Source: Ottelia alismoides (taxonomy: Eukaryota; Streptophyta; Magnoliopsida; Alismatales; Hydrocharitaceae). Taken from it: a stretch of 64,000 bases of DNA. Below, piece by piece: positions 1-10,569 of the stretch (position 1 is its first letter; every line of letters starts with the position of its first letter). The stretch lies in NCBI GenBank assembly GCA_037367405.1, contig JAZKJV010009789.1, positions 1 to 64,000 on the forward strand, read 5' to 3'. Made by a program: the position numbers and the translations under genes. A model generated the notes under the pieces. That model saw only the letters and a list, made by a program, of their open reading frames with translations. It ran no database searches and was not told the origin of the DNA.

Positions 1-540
1 TCTTGAGAGATGAATCTACAACCACATTTTTGACTCCAGGCTTGTTTCAAATCATGAGATAAAACTCCTAGAGTAGAATGATCCATCTGATAAGGCATGG
101 TTTGGCATCCTTCTTCTATTGCAGGTAACAGATGGTAGAACGATTAGTGTAGATTATGACTTTGGATCCAAGGCAATGGGATATAAACTTCTTCAGAGAA
201 AACCTACTACTAGCAGCTCTTTCTTAGTGACAATGTAATTCTTTTGAGCTTCACCTAGTGTTCTGCTAGCATAGTGAATAGCAAATGGTACATTATTTTT
301 CCTCTTTCCCTACACGATGTCAATGGCATAATCTGACACATCTGTCATCATCTCAAATGTTAGTGTCCAATCTGATGGCTATAGGATAGGGGCATGGGTG
401 ATCAGTTCTTTCAATTACGAAAAGGCTTGGGGAATACAATCGTCAATAATAAAATCTGTCTTCTTGCCTAGTAATTCAATCAGCAGTTGGGCAATCTTGC
501 TAAAATCTTTGATGAATCGTTGGTAGAAACTGAGGGGACT
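1..540 (-). pseudogene. RT end / RNase H remnant of gypsy A
   Basis: Minus-strand translation from about 530 leftwards gives the RT-RNase H linker (RFIKDFSKIAQ), then the RNase H core (MMTDVSDYAIDIV) and the hinge motif IHYASRTLGEAQKNY followed by TKKELL. RNase H would remove the RNA strand during reverse transcription. Stops interrupt it several times, for example after the linker and after DIV. It joins the RT N-terminal remnant at about 530-545, with the body of RT missing. The fragment continues past the left window edge. Confidence 0.85.
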
Positions 541-957
541 CACACACTTACTGTCAGAGATGGGATATATAAATCCCGCTTCACACCATTTCTAAATTTC
601 CTTCATAATGACCTCCCAGAGGTTTGGATTTAGTGTTCTCTGGAATTTACGGCATGGTTTGCTATCATCTTCAAGGTAAATGTGATGAGAGCATAAGGAA
701 TGATTGATCCCATGGAGATTTGATATCTTCCAACCTATTTCCTTGTCGTTTCATTCAAGAACCTCCATCAGATAAGATTCTTGGCCTTGGGTTAAATGGG
801 CCTTTATAATGACCAGATACATATTTGGTTTTCCTATAAGGAAGGTGAACTTCATATTGGAGACCAGAGGTTTTAGCTTGGGAAGAATGGTAGATAAATT
901 AGTGGTGACTTCGGCGATCACTGCAGGTATTGGTTCTTTCATCAGTTCAGTGTCCAC
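541..957 (-). pseudogene. RT N-terminal remnant of gypsy A
   Basis: Minus-strand frames give the segment that precedes the RT palm in Tat/Athila elements: KLKPLVSNMKFTFL, then EIGWKISNLHGINHSLC, then PNLWEVIMKEI and CEAGFIYPISDSKCVSPLS. Right after VSPL the sequence jumps to FYQRFIKDF, which normally lies a few hundred codons later. The catalytic palm with its xMDD motif is therefore absent. The start of the fragment is an open frame of 68 codons at 751-957; the rest has a stop and frame changes. Confidence 0.85.
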
Positions 958-1260
958 CTAATGCAGTTCAGCTTCTTCATTCAATGATTCACAAAGTTTT
1001 TCAATAATGTCCACCTGATTGTAGAAATCCTTGATAATCTGCTCTTCATCTTCGAGGCTCAAGGGGCAAAGACAGAATTCATAATGCACATCAATAAAAA
1101 TCTCATCATCATTGATAGAGGAAAATTTGATTGCATTCTCCACTACTTCCCCAGGAAGAAGGAATTTGTGGATCTCAATGTTGTACAGGAATAGATTTAT
1201 ATCTTCGATCACTGCAAGGAAGTCACAGTCTTCTTGGCAGTTAGGTGCACACACCCTCAA
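958..1260 (-). pseudogene. Protease-RT spacer ORF of gypsy A
   Basis: An open frame of 100 codons on the minus strand, rich in Asp/Glu, lying between protease and RT. The same place in element D (39990-40260) holds a related acidic segment. No enzymatic motif is visible; it is most likely the polyprotein linker between protease and RT. It is one of the longest open stretches left in A, but it stands alone and should not be read as a gene. Confidence 0.6.
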
Positions 1261-1311
1261 CTCAAATGTAGCCTCTGCTGGTTTCAGCTCAGGTCTGGTT
1301 TCTATCTATAC

Positions 1312-1900
1312 TTATTTGCTATTGGAACTGAATGTAATCTGTCTAGTACCGTAGTTCACTACTTCCTCGATTGTTCGGAGGAATGGCCAACCAAGGATGA
1401 TGGGGGTGTGATGCAGATGTCTGGAGATATCAATGTCTAGCATGACAAAATCAACAAGGAAATAGATCCCTTGAACAATGACGGTCACATCCTCCAATGT
1501 GCTCCTAGGATGCTTGACTGATTTATCTTCGAGCTACAGAATCATCTTGGTTTGTTTAAGAGACCTATCCTAAAATCTATGAGTAGCGATGCTCGCATAA
1601 GATTGACAGAAGACCATTGTCGAGTAATGTTCGCACGAACTCCTTATTGATCATGTTGTACATTATGAGCGATGCTCCCTTGTCTTTCTTTTTATCCAGG
1701 AGATTGCTGATGTCATTGATGGTAGTCATGTTGAGGATGTGTTTTTCATGCTTTCCACTCTGGCTTATAAAGTTGTGGGGTCGAGGCTGGTGTCTTGTTG
1801 TACATACCTCTTTAAGTCCTTTCTTTACTGCTAGCATGTCCTTCATGGCTTTCATCAATGGCATATTAAAGACCAAATTTTGAATGATTTCCACAATAAC
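1312..1900 (-). pseudogene. Aspartic protease remnant of gypsy A
   Basis: The minus strand shows the gag-protease joint (MKAMKDMLAVKKGLKEVC), then KDKGASLIMYNMINKEFV and the active-site region as RTLLDNGLL, where the family has a D-[TS/L]-G triad, so the site is altered. After a frameshift near 1500-1580 the flap and C-terminal part follow (VQGIYFLVDFVMLDID, then TPIILGWPFLRTIEEV). The ILGxPFL motif is typical of retropepsins of Tat/Athila elements. Protease would cut the Gag-Pol precursor in the particle. Confidence 0.85.
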
Positions 1901-1919
1901 GGATTCGACAAAGCATTTT

Positions 1920-3360
1920 TCAAATTTTTAGTTTTTTTACAGAATCTGAAACTTTCTCATTAAAAAATTCATCTAAAATCATTGTGTACTGGTAGATGAA
2001 AAAATGTGTTAAATCATCTACAAGTGGAGGAACAAAAAGTGTAGGCTCAACGTCATTGGCTAGCCTTACATCTGCAGCATTTGTAGGCATCTCTAAGGCT
2101 AGTTGGTCTCCATCGAGTCTAGTGTTGGTGCTATCTTTTTGAGTTTTTGTATTTCTTTGATTTTTTTTCTTTTTTGGCAAATGGAGCTCCTCCAAAAATG
2201 TCATTGCTTCTTGTTGCTGCATGGTTGATGGTTCACCATTAGTAGAAAGATTATTTCCCTTTGTTCAAGCCGATGGTCGAAGTGTTATACCGCTCTTGAG
2301 AGTAACATCGCAAGATATAAACAAGTTATTTTCATCTGAATTAGGCAGTACACCACCAGCCACCTACTCCTTGCATCGGAAATTATTTAGGTTAGCCTCG
2401 ACCTAGGATGGAATGACAATTTTGGCAGACATCAGGTCATCAATCTTTTGACTAATTTCAGCCATATTCTTTGTTAATTGCTCCAATCAAGAAAGAGTCG
2501 GGTTTACCAGCACAGTCTCAGAAGATTCGCTCTGATGGGTCCTTTGACTTTGGTAGTGTTGGGGACACTTATGTTGGTATCCCTAAGAGTAGTGATTAGA
2601 GGGAGGACGAGAAGAGTATTGTCGATATTGTTGCGAGGAATAGGAAGTCTAATGTTGAGCATCCGATTGCTGCTAGTGATATTGTGATTGTCGGTAGCTC
2701 GGCTGCTGATATCCCTACCTCCATCGTTGCCATGCTGAGGAGGCTGATGGTACTAAGGTTAGTAGTGTTGGAATCTCCTTCTTCCCTGCTGCTGCTAGTG
2801 GTATGGTCGGTTTGCTGAGTTTTGACCCTGAGGTTGTCCTTGAGATGGGTCAATTATTGTTCATTTTCCTACACACCATTTACTTCTTGGAATAGTTGCA
2901 AGGGCAAAGAGAATTGCTTTTGATACACAAGCTGGGGGTCAGGCTTGTACAACACCATATGGATCTACTGTTGTTGTGGTTACTACTCAGGGGCCTGCAC
3001 GTAGTATACGTGTTGGACAGACTAAGATGGTGAAGGACTCGACTAATGAGGTTGTGTTTGTGCACGCTCCTTCTGCTCAACAAGAGTCTCGGTGGTAGTA
3101 GACATAATATTGCAGGTGTTGGTGGCCATGACAAGAAACTCCAGCTGTGTGGCAATCTGGTCGAGCATGTCTGGGTAATCGGTTCTCTTCTCGGTGATGA
3201 CAAGTTTTTCGAGGTCATGCGACCTCTTTTCGATGATATCCACTTTGGACAAGTCTCTTCGTATGATGTTCAGGTAGGAGCTCTCTTCCTTGTCCTTTAC
3301 ATGGGTCTCCATGTTAACAAGCTTATGACTAGTTGTAGGCACCTTCATGTAAGCACACTA
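1920..3360 (-). pseudogene. Gag C-terminal linker region of gypsy A
   Basis: This stretch lies between the gag core and protease on the minus strand. It has runs rich in Gln, Pro and Ser in broken frames and a Lys-rich run (KKKKNQRN) near 2165-2180, suggestive of a nucleic-acid-binding tail. No zinc knuckle is visible. The section 2190-2340 aligns with 10531-10569 joined to 14326-14400 of element BC and shows what that site looked like before the solo LTR inserted. Several ORFs on the plus strand here are shadows. Confidence 0.65.
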
Positions 3361-4130
3361 TGAGGATTTAGCAACCCCTCCTTCAACCATCTCCTCAAAA
3401 CTCTCCCATACGACGTCCTCATCCTTGTTAAAGTGCGAACCACCACTGGGGCATCAACCAATCTCTAACTTTCTTATGTCAGCCCACCAAAAAAGTCTTG
3501 AACCAGACTTGTCTTTGGAATTTCATGGTGGGGACACTTCTCTTGCAGATCTCTGAATCTTTCCCATGCTTCATGGATCATCTCGTAGGGCTGCTATATG
3601 AAATTGGACATGCAATCATGCATCTGATCCAAGTGACCTATGTTTATAATTTGTGGAGAAATGCATACTTCAGCTCCTCCCATGTGGTCAGTACCTTTCC
3701 CAAATGATTCACCCAATAAAGGGCCTTGTCTTGGAGGCTGAATGGGAAGGTAGTCATCTTCACAACCCCCATAGGAATGTTGGGGTAATGTGTTGTTGCG
3801 CATATGTGACCTTTGTTGTAGGTGGATGTATGACTCTTCCGATGGGTTCCCGTAGAAGGACAAGAGTAGAGACAAGAATTGCGACTTAAGCTCAAAATGG
3901 GCATGGATGGATGGAATCTGAATCGACTCGGTGACATGGCCTACCCTAGGATTGTAAGTTTGATTCATCATCGTCTTTGGTGGGAGTCTTGCCTCTCCTC
4001 TTCTAATACGAGGTACAACTATTGATAGGTTATCTTTGACATCCTCCCTGTTCATCTCATTTTCTTTGTTCTGATCATCCTCTCCTCTTGCATCTATCTC
4101 GTCGGTCCTCCTCCTCAAATCATTAAGGAT
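3361..4130 (-). pseudogene. Gag core (capsid) of gypsy A
   Basis: A 174-codon open frame (3594-4118) and an overlapping frame (3644-3937) together give the retrotransposon gag domain: FELKSQFLSLLLSFYGNP, then TFPFSLQDKALYWVNHLG and TTWEELKYAFLHKL. These match the conserved gag pattern of plant Ty3/gypsy elements (FPFSLxxxAxxWL, TWxELxxxFLxKF). One frameshift lies at about 3790-3830 and stops follow the FLHKL motif. Gag would form the virus-like particle in the cytoplasm. Confidence 0.85.
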
Positions 4131-4925
4131 TTCTTAAAAGGTGACCTCGGCCAATCCTTGATTCGTCAATTGTTGCTGAATTGCTTGAATGGATGTGAGG
4201 CGATGGCTATTGACATCATTCTGCGTTGAATACTACCCATCCCCATGATCTGGCTGCTCGGCTAGGTGAGGCTGTGGTCCCTATCCTCTTCCAGTAGGAA
4301 CCATTTCTTAATCATATTTTAACTCTGACTCTTGATCAGGTTCGTGATCTGCACTTTTGAATAAATACTGATAAGTCTCTTTCTGAGCACCAAATGGTGA
4401 GATGAGTCTGCATTAAGTTCAATCCTAGATGGTTGTGAATAGAGCACATGATATTGACTAAAATCGATCTCCATCCACAAGGGGTTGGTTCTGGGACAAG
4501 AGTAATCAAAGTTTCTTTGGAGATGAAGAGCTGGTTCAGGTTGGGAGTACATCCCGAACAACGAATTTATTGAAGAAAGGCAATCATTGAAAGAATGGAG
4601 GATTGGGGAGTCCAAAAAGATGTTCGCATGATCTGAACTGGTGTCCTAGAGATCGTCCTGCATTATTGGAGATGTCGACGACACAGAATCGATGCGGGTG
4701 TCGGCGAATCCTTGACAAAATCATACGTGGGTCAACATCTAAGAATATCAAAAGGAGATAGAAGATGGAGGAGAGATACAGAGATGAACATGAAATAAAA
4801 GGAGTGTAAAACTGTAGATGACTCAAAGCGAGCAGGGGTTGAAGAGGAAATATGCAAAGAGAAAATGCGACAAAATGGTGCAAAAGCGTGATATTTTTGA
4901 TCTTGACCTTAACAACATCAATCAA
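4131..4925 (-). pseudogene. Gag N-terminal / leader ORFs of gypsy A
   Basis: Two open frames on the minus strand, 4319-4615 (98 codons) and 4584-4925 (113 codons), precede the gag core. The first aligns with the frame at 16339-16623 of element BC (shared pattern D-SCP, MEI-F--Y, then L-S), so this part was probably coding in the common ancestor. No known domain is recognised. It may be the Gag N-terminus or a separate small leader protein. Confidence 0.5.
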
Positions 4926-5560
4926 TAAAACTACAATACAATGGATTCACAATCTCGACCCATGGAGCCGTGAAGGATCGGTAATTGTCTTTGTAAATTT
5001 TAGATTAATTTTCTGGCAATTATCTTTCAATGAGTCCTTAAGCGCTAATCCAATATGAGCGAGATTATTATAGATAAAATATCACATACTTGTCCACATC
5101 TTTTAAACATGTATCCTATATTTTTTGAGGTTCGTGTGTCTAGATCTGGATTCCTACTCAACCAAAGAAATAGAATGAGGAAGCTAATAGTGGTGAAGTA
5201 AATACTTCAGGTCAAGTCCCAATGGAATCACTTATGGGCGGTCAAGAGCTTACTCGGACGCGTGACGAAGAGACATATACCGCTAAAGGCGAGGCCTAAG
5301 CTCAAATACTTCAGAAATGGTTGGTGTTCTACACGAGGCAAGAACACCGTCGACAACCAAATCCTACTCGCGCCTGTACGATAGCGATGTTGGTACTTTG
5401 GAAATCCGAGCATACGACTTGACAGTATCTAGGATGGGTTGTTGGCTCTATTCCTTATGATAGCTCTCTCTGAATGGGAAGTACACCTTCCTCCCTCAAT
5501 AGTACATGAAAATAATGAGGGCTTTGCTCGCCCATTACAATGTATCCAATTAATAAATTT
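4926..5560 (-). other. 5' leader of gypsy A
   Basis: Non-coding stretch between the LTR and gag on the minus strand. It aligns by eye with the leaders of BC (about 16930-17300) and R4 (about 32560-32780), for example the shared block GAAGTATTT .. CTATTTCTTTGGTTGAGTAG. A 61-codon frame at 5228-5413 lies here but is not kept in the other copies. No clear primer-binding site was found, and the boundary with the LTR is uncertain. Confidence 0.6.
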
Positions 5561-7845
5561 TATTTAGGTTACGTATTTTTATCCATCCCTTTTTAAAATT
5601 TTAATTATCACTTGCTTTGAGTAGATTAAATACAAGAACCTAACAGCTTTGTTGGTTTTCATTTTTCCCAGGTTGTAAAAATAAGAGGGAGAAGGTGGAA
5701 ATGCAATGCAAGTCGAAAAACGATGATGAATGCTCCAAAACGTGGTTGTAAGTGTCCCAAATCTGCTTCAAGGTTCAGATGGGCACCTGAAGATCCGACG
5801 ACCTCTAGCGAAGTCAGAGAAGAAAGGGATCTCTAGGTACCTTATGCTTTGTTAAAATCAAAGGACAAGGGGTCCTTTGGCTCTACGGATCTTGCAAGAA
5901 GCTCAGGAATGCAAAAAGGATGGATATGGGGGTCTTGACGCGTCAGGATGAGCATATGTGAATCATATAGGGACAACTCCGATGATTGTTGGAAGAGGAG
6001 TGTCGTTTCCTTTATCTGAGCGAGAGCAGGTGGGGTGATCATGCTTGGGGCGATGAGAAGGTGAAGGGGAAGAAAACAAAGTTGATAGCGGAGGCGAATG
6101 TTAGTTGGAGCGGTCAGGAACAAGCGATAGTGCTAAAGCTTCGGCGTAAGGATTTTTGTGATTTTATGCTAAAGGAGACAACATCAAAGGAATTTAAAGA
6201 CAATTTTATGCTATTACTAAACTTAGTAACATAAATACAAGGAAAAAGAGGGCTTACCTGAACTGCACCAGCACGGAGTAGTTCTCGTGGTGGAGGAGGA
6301 GGCAGCGCCTCGGATCGACCTTAATTCATCACCAAAAGCATTGCTAGATCTTCCTTAGGACTCATGATGTCACCAGGATGCTCGAGGGACTCGAAGACTA
6401 GAGTTTGAATGGTTGAAGAGGGATCAAGAATCGAACAGAGGTGGAGGTGATATTATATAACGGTCGAGGTTCGATTGGGAGAAGCGCATAATTAAGTGCT
6501 CCATTGATCGGGCAATCACTCGGGCGAGTAAGAGTTATAATCGAGGAATAAAAGTCAAGAAGAGGTTGAGCAATTTTAGTGAAAGCATTGACGGGTAAAA
6601 ATTGAGGAAAAAAGGCTCAAAGGCTTTGACAATGACCAAATAAAGGAGACGAGGCCGTTGACCAGGGTCAACCCTCTCTCCTGAATGGGCCCCGTCACCC
6701 ACAAAAAGACAAAAAAAGTAAACAAAATATTTAATATTTCAAAAAAAAGTAATAAATGATTTCATTAATTTTTGGTTACAACATAAAAAATATTTATGAT
6801 TTTATGTAGTATTTTCTTGTGATTTTTATTTATTTTTAAATGTTAATTTATTATAGATTATTTTTTAGAAGTTTATTTGCAGCAACATTTACCTATATAT
6901 TAAGTATTTTTTTTCATTTTGCATATTTTATTTTATTATTTTATACACATAATTTATATGTTTATAACTTATTTTTATACACATAAATATGTCTTTGTTG
7001 TGTTTTTCTTATATGATATGTGCACTTAAATAAATATAAGTATTTATTACATAGGAATACGTATATTGCATTTATCTATGTATTTTTGTATATTATTTTA
7101 TCAGTATATTTTTTGATTTTTTTGTATTCTAAATATGAACACATATTATAAAGAAGATTTACAAAATTATAAAAATATAAAATTACTAAAAATAGAAAGA
7201 ATAAATAAAAATGAATATTTTATTCAAGTGTATTGTACAATAAGGGCCCAAAATCTAATTTTGCATCTTTACTCCAAATTGAATGACCCTCATTAAATAA
7301 ATAATAAAAAGTTATATACAATTAAAGTAATTTTCATACATTTTGAGTTCATATGGGGAAGATATGGGTCTGGAAAGTTTGGATTTTGAATTTTTATTGT
7401 AGAATGTACAATTTGCATTATTTTGGTGTAAAGTAAATTTTGTATTTTTCTATATATTGTTATCTACAACTTTCATGTACAAACTTTATTGATTTGAGGT
7501 AAAAATAATAAATAATAAAATAGTTCCTAAAATGGACTTATTGAAGAATAAAAATTAGGGTTTTTATTGTATTTTTGACCCTTATCTTCCCCTACTTTAT
7601 TCCTTGTCAACCCAGCCATCATGATGCCTAGGTCTCAGGGTTTAGGGTCATAAAATACCTCTGACATTTTATTTCATTTCATTTTTGCTTTATTCTTTTA
7701 TTTTGGTTTTAAAAAGTGTATTTTATACAATATTTATAAAACAAATAATGAATGCTAATCTATGAAAATGATGATATTCACATACATTTAGCTAGGGTTT
7801 AAAGTCCAAATTAAAGAATGAAGGTGATGAAATAGAGATTCATCA
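5561..7845 (-). repeat. Gypsy LTR R1 (5' LTR of element A)
   Basis: The right end, read on the minus strand, starts TGATGAATCTC and carries the small terminal palindrome of this LTR family. About 250 bases in comes the shared AATAAAGTAGGGG box (plus-strand complement near 7590-7602). A TTGACC-AG-GGTCAA inverted pair lies at 6657-6672. 6690-7845 is AT-rich like the other copies; 5680-6660 is less AT-rich and is copy-specific. The length (about 2.3 kb) is short of the 3.75 kb seen in the solo LTR, so an internal part is probably missing. The left boundary is approximate. Confidence 0.7.
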
Positions 7846-9073
7846 GTGGCCTGGGAAGGATAGTTTACCGGGGGTCAACAAAGGCAACTCCCTAATTGCT
7901 CCACGTGGACCAATCAAGAAAATCCAAGCATAAAATCTTTTATTAATTATATATAAAATGGTAAATGATTTTATTAATTTAAGATCAAAACATAAAAAAT
8001 ATTTCTTATTTAATGTAGTATTTTATTACATTTTTTATTTTTACAAGTTAATTTATTAGGTGTTGATATTTCCATGTACACTTATTGGAATATTAATGTA
8101 TGTTTAGTATATTTTACTTTTATTTTGTATTTTAGATTGTATTTTGGTATTTACATATATTATATATTTGTTTTTTATTTAGTTACACTTTTACATGTTT
8201 TTAGTCTATTTTTCTTATTTTATTTGTTTGTTTAAAAAATTAGGTATATATATTATGTATGTATATTATAGGTGCAATTTACGTATATATTAAAGTACCT
8301 TATTTTTTAATAAGTTTTTAATGTTTTTATTTTGTTCTTATATTTTTAGTTTAATATAAACAATATTTACAAGAATACAAAAATAAAAAGGAAATAGAGA
8401 ATAAAGACTGAGCTTCCCCTATTGTTTTTTTACTTGTATATTGCACATTGAGGGCCTAGAAGCCAGGTTTTGCATATTAACTCAAATTGAATGAAAACAC
8501 CTTCATTAAATAGATAATTTAATTTTTTGAACAATAAAGGTGACTTTTGTGAATTTTGTGTCGGTACGAAGAAGATACATTTCTATAATGTTTCCTTTGC
8601 AACTTTTTATTTTTTGTGTCCATGGCATGTTGTGCATTATTTTTACAACAAATAATATTTTTGTTTTTCTTTGCCTTTTTATGTACAATATTCATGTTGA
8701 GGGTTCATTAATTTGAGGTATAAATAATAAAGAATAAAATGGGTCTAAAAATGCATTTATTGGGAAAAAATAATTAGGGTTTTTATGTTGTTTTTTGTAC
8801 AATTGGTTTGCCCTATCTTCCCCTACTTTATTGCTTGTCTACCAATTTATCATGATGACTGGGTCTCGTGGTCTAGGTTACTCGGTGTCTTTGACACTTC
8901 ATTCTTTTTCTTTTCTTCCTTTATTTTTTTTGGTTTTAAATATAACATTTTATGCAATATTTACTAGTCACTTATTGAATGTTATTTTCACAAATTAATT
9001 CTATATACATGCATTTAGCAAGGGATTTAAGGCCAAAATGAAAGAATAAAGGTGATGAAATGGAGATTCATCA
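7846..9073 (-). repeat. Gypsy LTR R2 (3' LTR of BC), truncated
   Basis: On the minus strand this starts at 9073 with TGATGAATCTCC right after a polypurine tract, which marks it as a 3' LTR. It keeps the AT-rich first 1.15 kb, the AATAAAGTAGGGG box (plus-strand complement near 8818-8833), a G-box palindrome core (TCCACGTGGA at 7900-7909) and a GGGTCAAC half-site near 7872. It stops at 7846, where the LTR end of element A begins; the rest of this LTR should lie beyond A, outside the window. The first bases next to A are GTGGC, a candidate target duplication. Confidence 0.75.
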
Positions 9074-9086
9074 CCCCCTATGCTTT
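9074..9086 (-). other. Polypurine tract of BC
   Basis: On the minus strand the sequence reads AAAGCATAGGGGG and then the LTR start TGATG. Element D has the equivalent AAAGTATAGGGGG at 34872-34884 and R4 has CAAGTATAGGGGG before 28639. This is the primer for plus-strand DNA synthesis. The same tract in three copies fixes the 3' LTR starts. Confidence 0.8.
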
Positions 9087-9545
9087 ATACCGCCATAGAG
9101 ATCTGAAACATTCTAACCAAGAGCCTTGCAATTTTTCTCTAGAACCTCAAGAAATCAAGATTCTTGATCCAGGGAAAGCATACTTGAGGCCTGCTAGAAG
9201 ATTCTTAAATTCTAGTAATGTTTGGTTCAGTTTCTCAGACACTTATGAAACTGTGTTGGTTGATGGATGGTCTGCTTGAATCATTGAGGTATTGATCACC
9301 TCTGTCATTGCTAGCTCTGATGTAAATGTACATAACATGTATGCAATGAACAAGGTTTGGCTTGAATCTTATTGAAATATGCTAATTAGTAATTTCAACT
9401 CAGTCTCCTAGTCTGCAATGAAGCAAGGGTTGATTGTGATGTCTAGGTCCTCCTTAGAACAGAGGATTTCATGTGTGACCATGTCATTTAGAGAAAGAGG
9501 TTGATCACTAACATAAACAATATCAAATTCTTATGTAGCTGGTTC
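9087..9545 (-). pseudogene. Protease-RT spacer and RT start of BC, with pol deletion point
   Basis: Minus-strand frames give an acidic spacer and then LLEFKNLLAGLKYAFPGS, which matches LPKLKPLVSNMKFTFL of element A and the segment that opens RT in element D. About 70 bases later the polypurine tract is reached, so nearly all of RT and all of RNase H and integrase are gone. The deletion point lies at about 9140-9160. A 75-codon frame on the plus strand (9052-9279) is its shadow. Confidence 0.7.
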
Positions 9546-9833
9546 TTACTTTCCTTCATCAGATGTAGCTATTAGCTCAGGGATAATGTTCATTACGAAT
9601 TTATTAACGCAATAGTGGAATGTGATCTTCCCAGATTCATAGGTAACGACTGCCTCGATTGTTCTGAGGAATGGTTGACCAAGAACAATTGGAGTCTGGA
9701 GAAATAGTGCAGAAGAGTTCATATCAAAGAAAACAAAGTCTACTTTGAACCTCATGTCTTGTACAATCATGATAGCGTCCTCCAACAAACCTCTGGGCCG
9801 CTTAATGGATCGATCTGCAAATTGCAAGATCAT
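9546..9833 (-). pseudogene. Protease C-terminal half of BC
   Basis: A 95-codon open frame on the minus strand beginning ILQFADRSIKRPRGLLEDAI and continuing with VDFVFFDMNSS and TPIVLGQPFLRTIEAV. The ILGxPFL block and the preceding RGxxED block are those of retropepsins of Tat/Athila elements. The active site lies upstream in another frame. This is the best-preserved coding piece of BC. Confidence 0.85.
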
Positions 9834-10190
9834 TAGCGTGGGTTTAAGAGGTCCAACCCAAATTCTTCGAACAGTGAGGAGGGCATAATGTTGATCTATG
9901 ACCCACTATAAAGTAGAGGTCGCTCGAAAAACTAACGAAATATCTGGTATATGATGTTTGGTGCTTGCTTGACTTTGTTTTTTGGGGGGAGACCACTGAT
10001 TAGCCATCGTTAGAATGTGCTTCTCTTCTTTGATGCATCTATTATGATGGGGTTGATGCTTGGAGGTACATGTCTCTTTTAATTCCCTCTTGATAGCTGG
10101 CACATAGTTCAAGGCCTTCATCAATAGCATTTTCAAAAAAAGATTTTCAATAATCTCAACAATGCTAGGATTGGACAATGTATTTTTCAA
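9834..10190 (-). pseudogene. Protease N-terminal part and gag joint of BC
   Basis: The minus-strand frame at 9906-10190 gives the gag-protease joint (LLMKALNYVPAIKRELKETC, matching MKAMKDMLAVKKGLKEVC of A), then loses the frame. Only traces of the segment with the active-site aspartate can be followed near 9840-9905, so the site cannot be confirmed. A frameshift separates this part from the C-terminal half. Confidence 0.65.
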
Positions 10191-10564
10191 ATATTCAAGT
10201 TTTCGGTATATTTCATTGCTTTAGGAAACTGATTATTCACAGAATAGAATTTAGACTTCTTACTTATATCAATATTTACATATGGTTGGCTTAAATAGAG
10301 TCCATCATGCAAAAAAGGTAAAAAGTTATTCATTTGATCTTCAGCTTTGTCAGATAGTGTTGGAAGTGCTGCTAGTGTGGGCTCCTTCTGGGATCGTCCT
10401 CCTTGACGTTGGCTTTTCTTTTCGTTTTGGAAATTTTTATTTTGCTTATTTTTTGTAAGTTTTCTCTTTATGGTGGTGGTGGTTGTTTGGTTTTGGTGAT
10501 GTTGATGCTCCTCCATCATCTTCTTCATCACCCGTCTCTATTGTTGGATTGGTTGATGCAGAAG
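10187..10564 (-). pseudogene. Gag C-terminal part of BC (left half)
   Basis: A 114-codon open frame on the minus strand (10187-10531) with a basic, Gln/Asn/Lys-rich N-terminal part (KRKLTKNKQNKN) like the Lys-rich run of element A at 2165-2180. It is cut at 10564 by the GTGAC target duplication and the solo LTR; the reading continues at 14326. Confidence 0.65.
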
Positions 10565-10569
10565 GTGAC
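10565..10569. repeat. Target site duplication GTGAC (left copy)
   Basis: GTGAC immediately precedes the LTR start TGATGAATC and is repeated right after the LTR end at 14321-14325. Five bases is the usual size for Ty3/gypsy integration. Confidence 0.8.

Larger units (their letters stand above)
1..7845 (-). mobile_element. Ty3/gypsy retrotransposon A (Tat/Athila type), truncated at window edge
   Basis: Read on the minus strand, the order is LTR (right), leader, gag, protease, RT, RNase H (left, running off the window). This is the Ty3/gypsy gene order; the pol motifs match the plant Tat/Athila group. The right end is an LTR terminus at 7845 (TGATGAA.. on the minus strand), and the sequence beyond it (7846 on) is another copy of the same LTR family, so A appears to have inserted into the 3' LTR of element BC. 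All reading frames carry stops or frameshifts and RT has an internal deletion, so the copy is dead. Superfamily is certain; the exact lineage is inferred from motif style only. Confidence 0.85.

Noticed and set aside
9052..9279. Protein-like 75-codon frame on the plus strand ending LVDGWSA
   Set aside because: The opposite strand carries the protease-RT spacer and RT start of gypsy BC, which aligns with elements A and D; the plus frame also begins inside the LTR terminus. It is a shadow.
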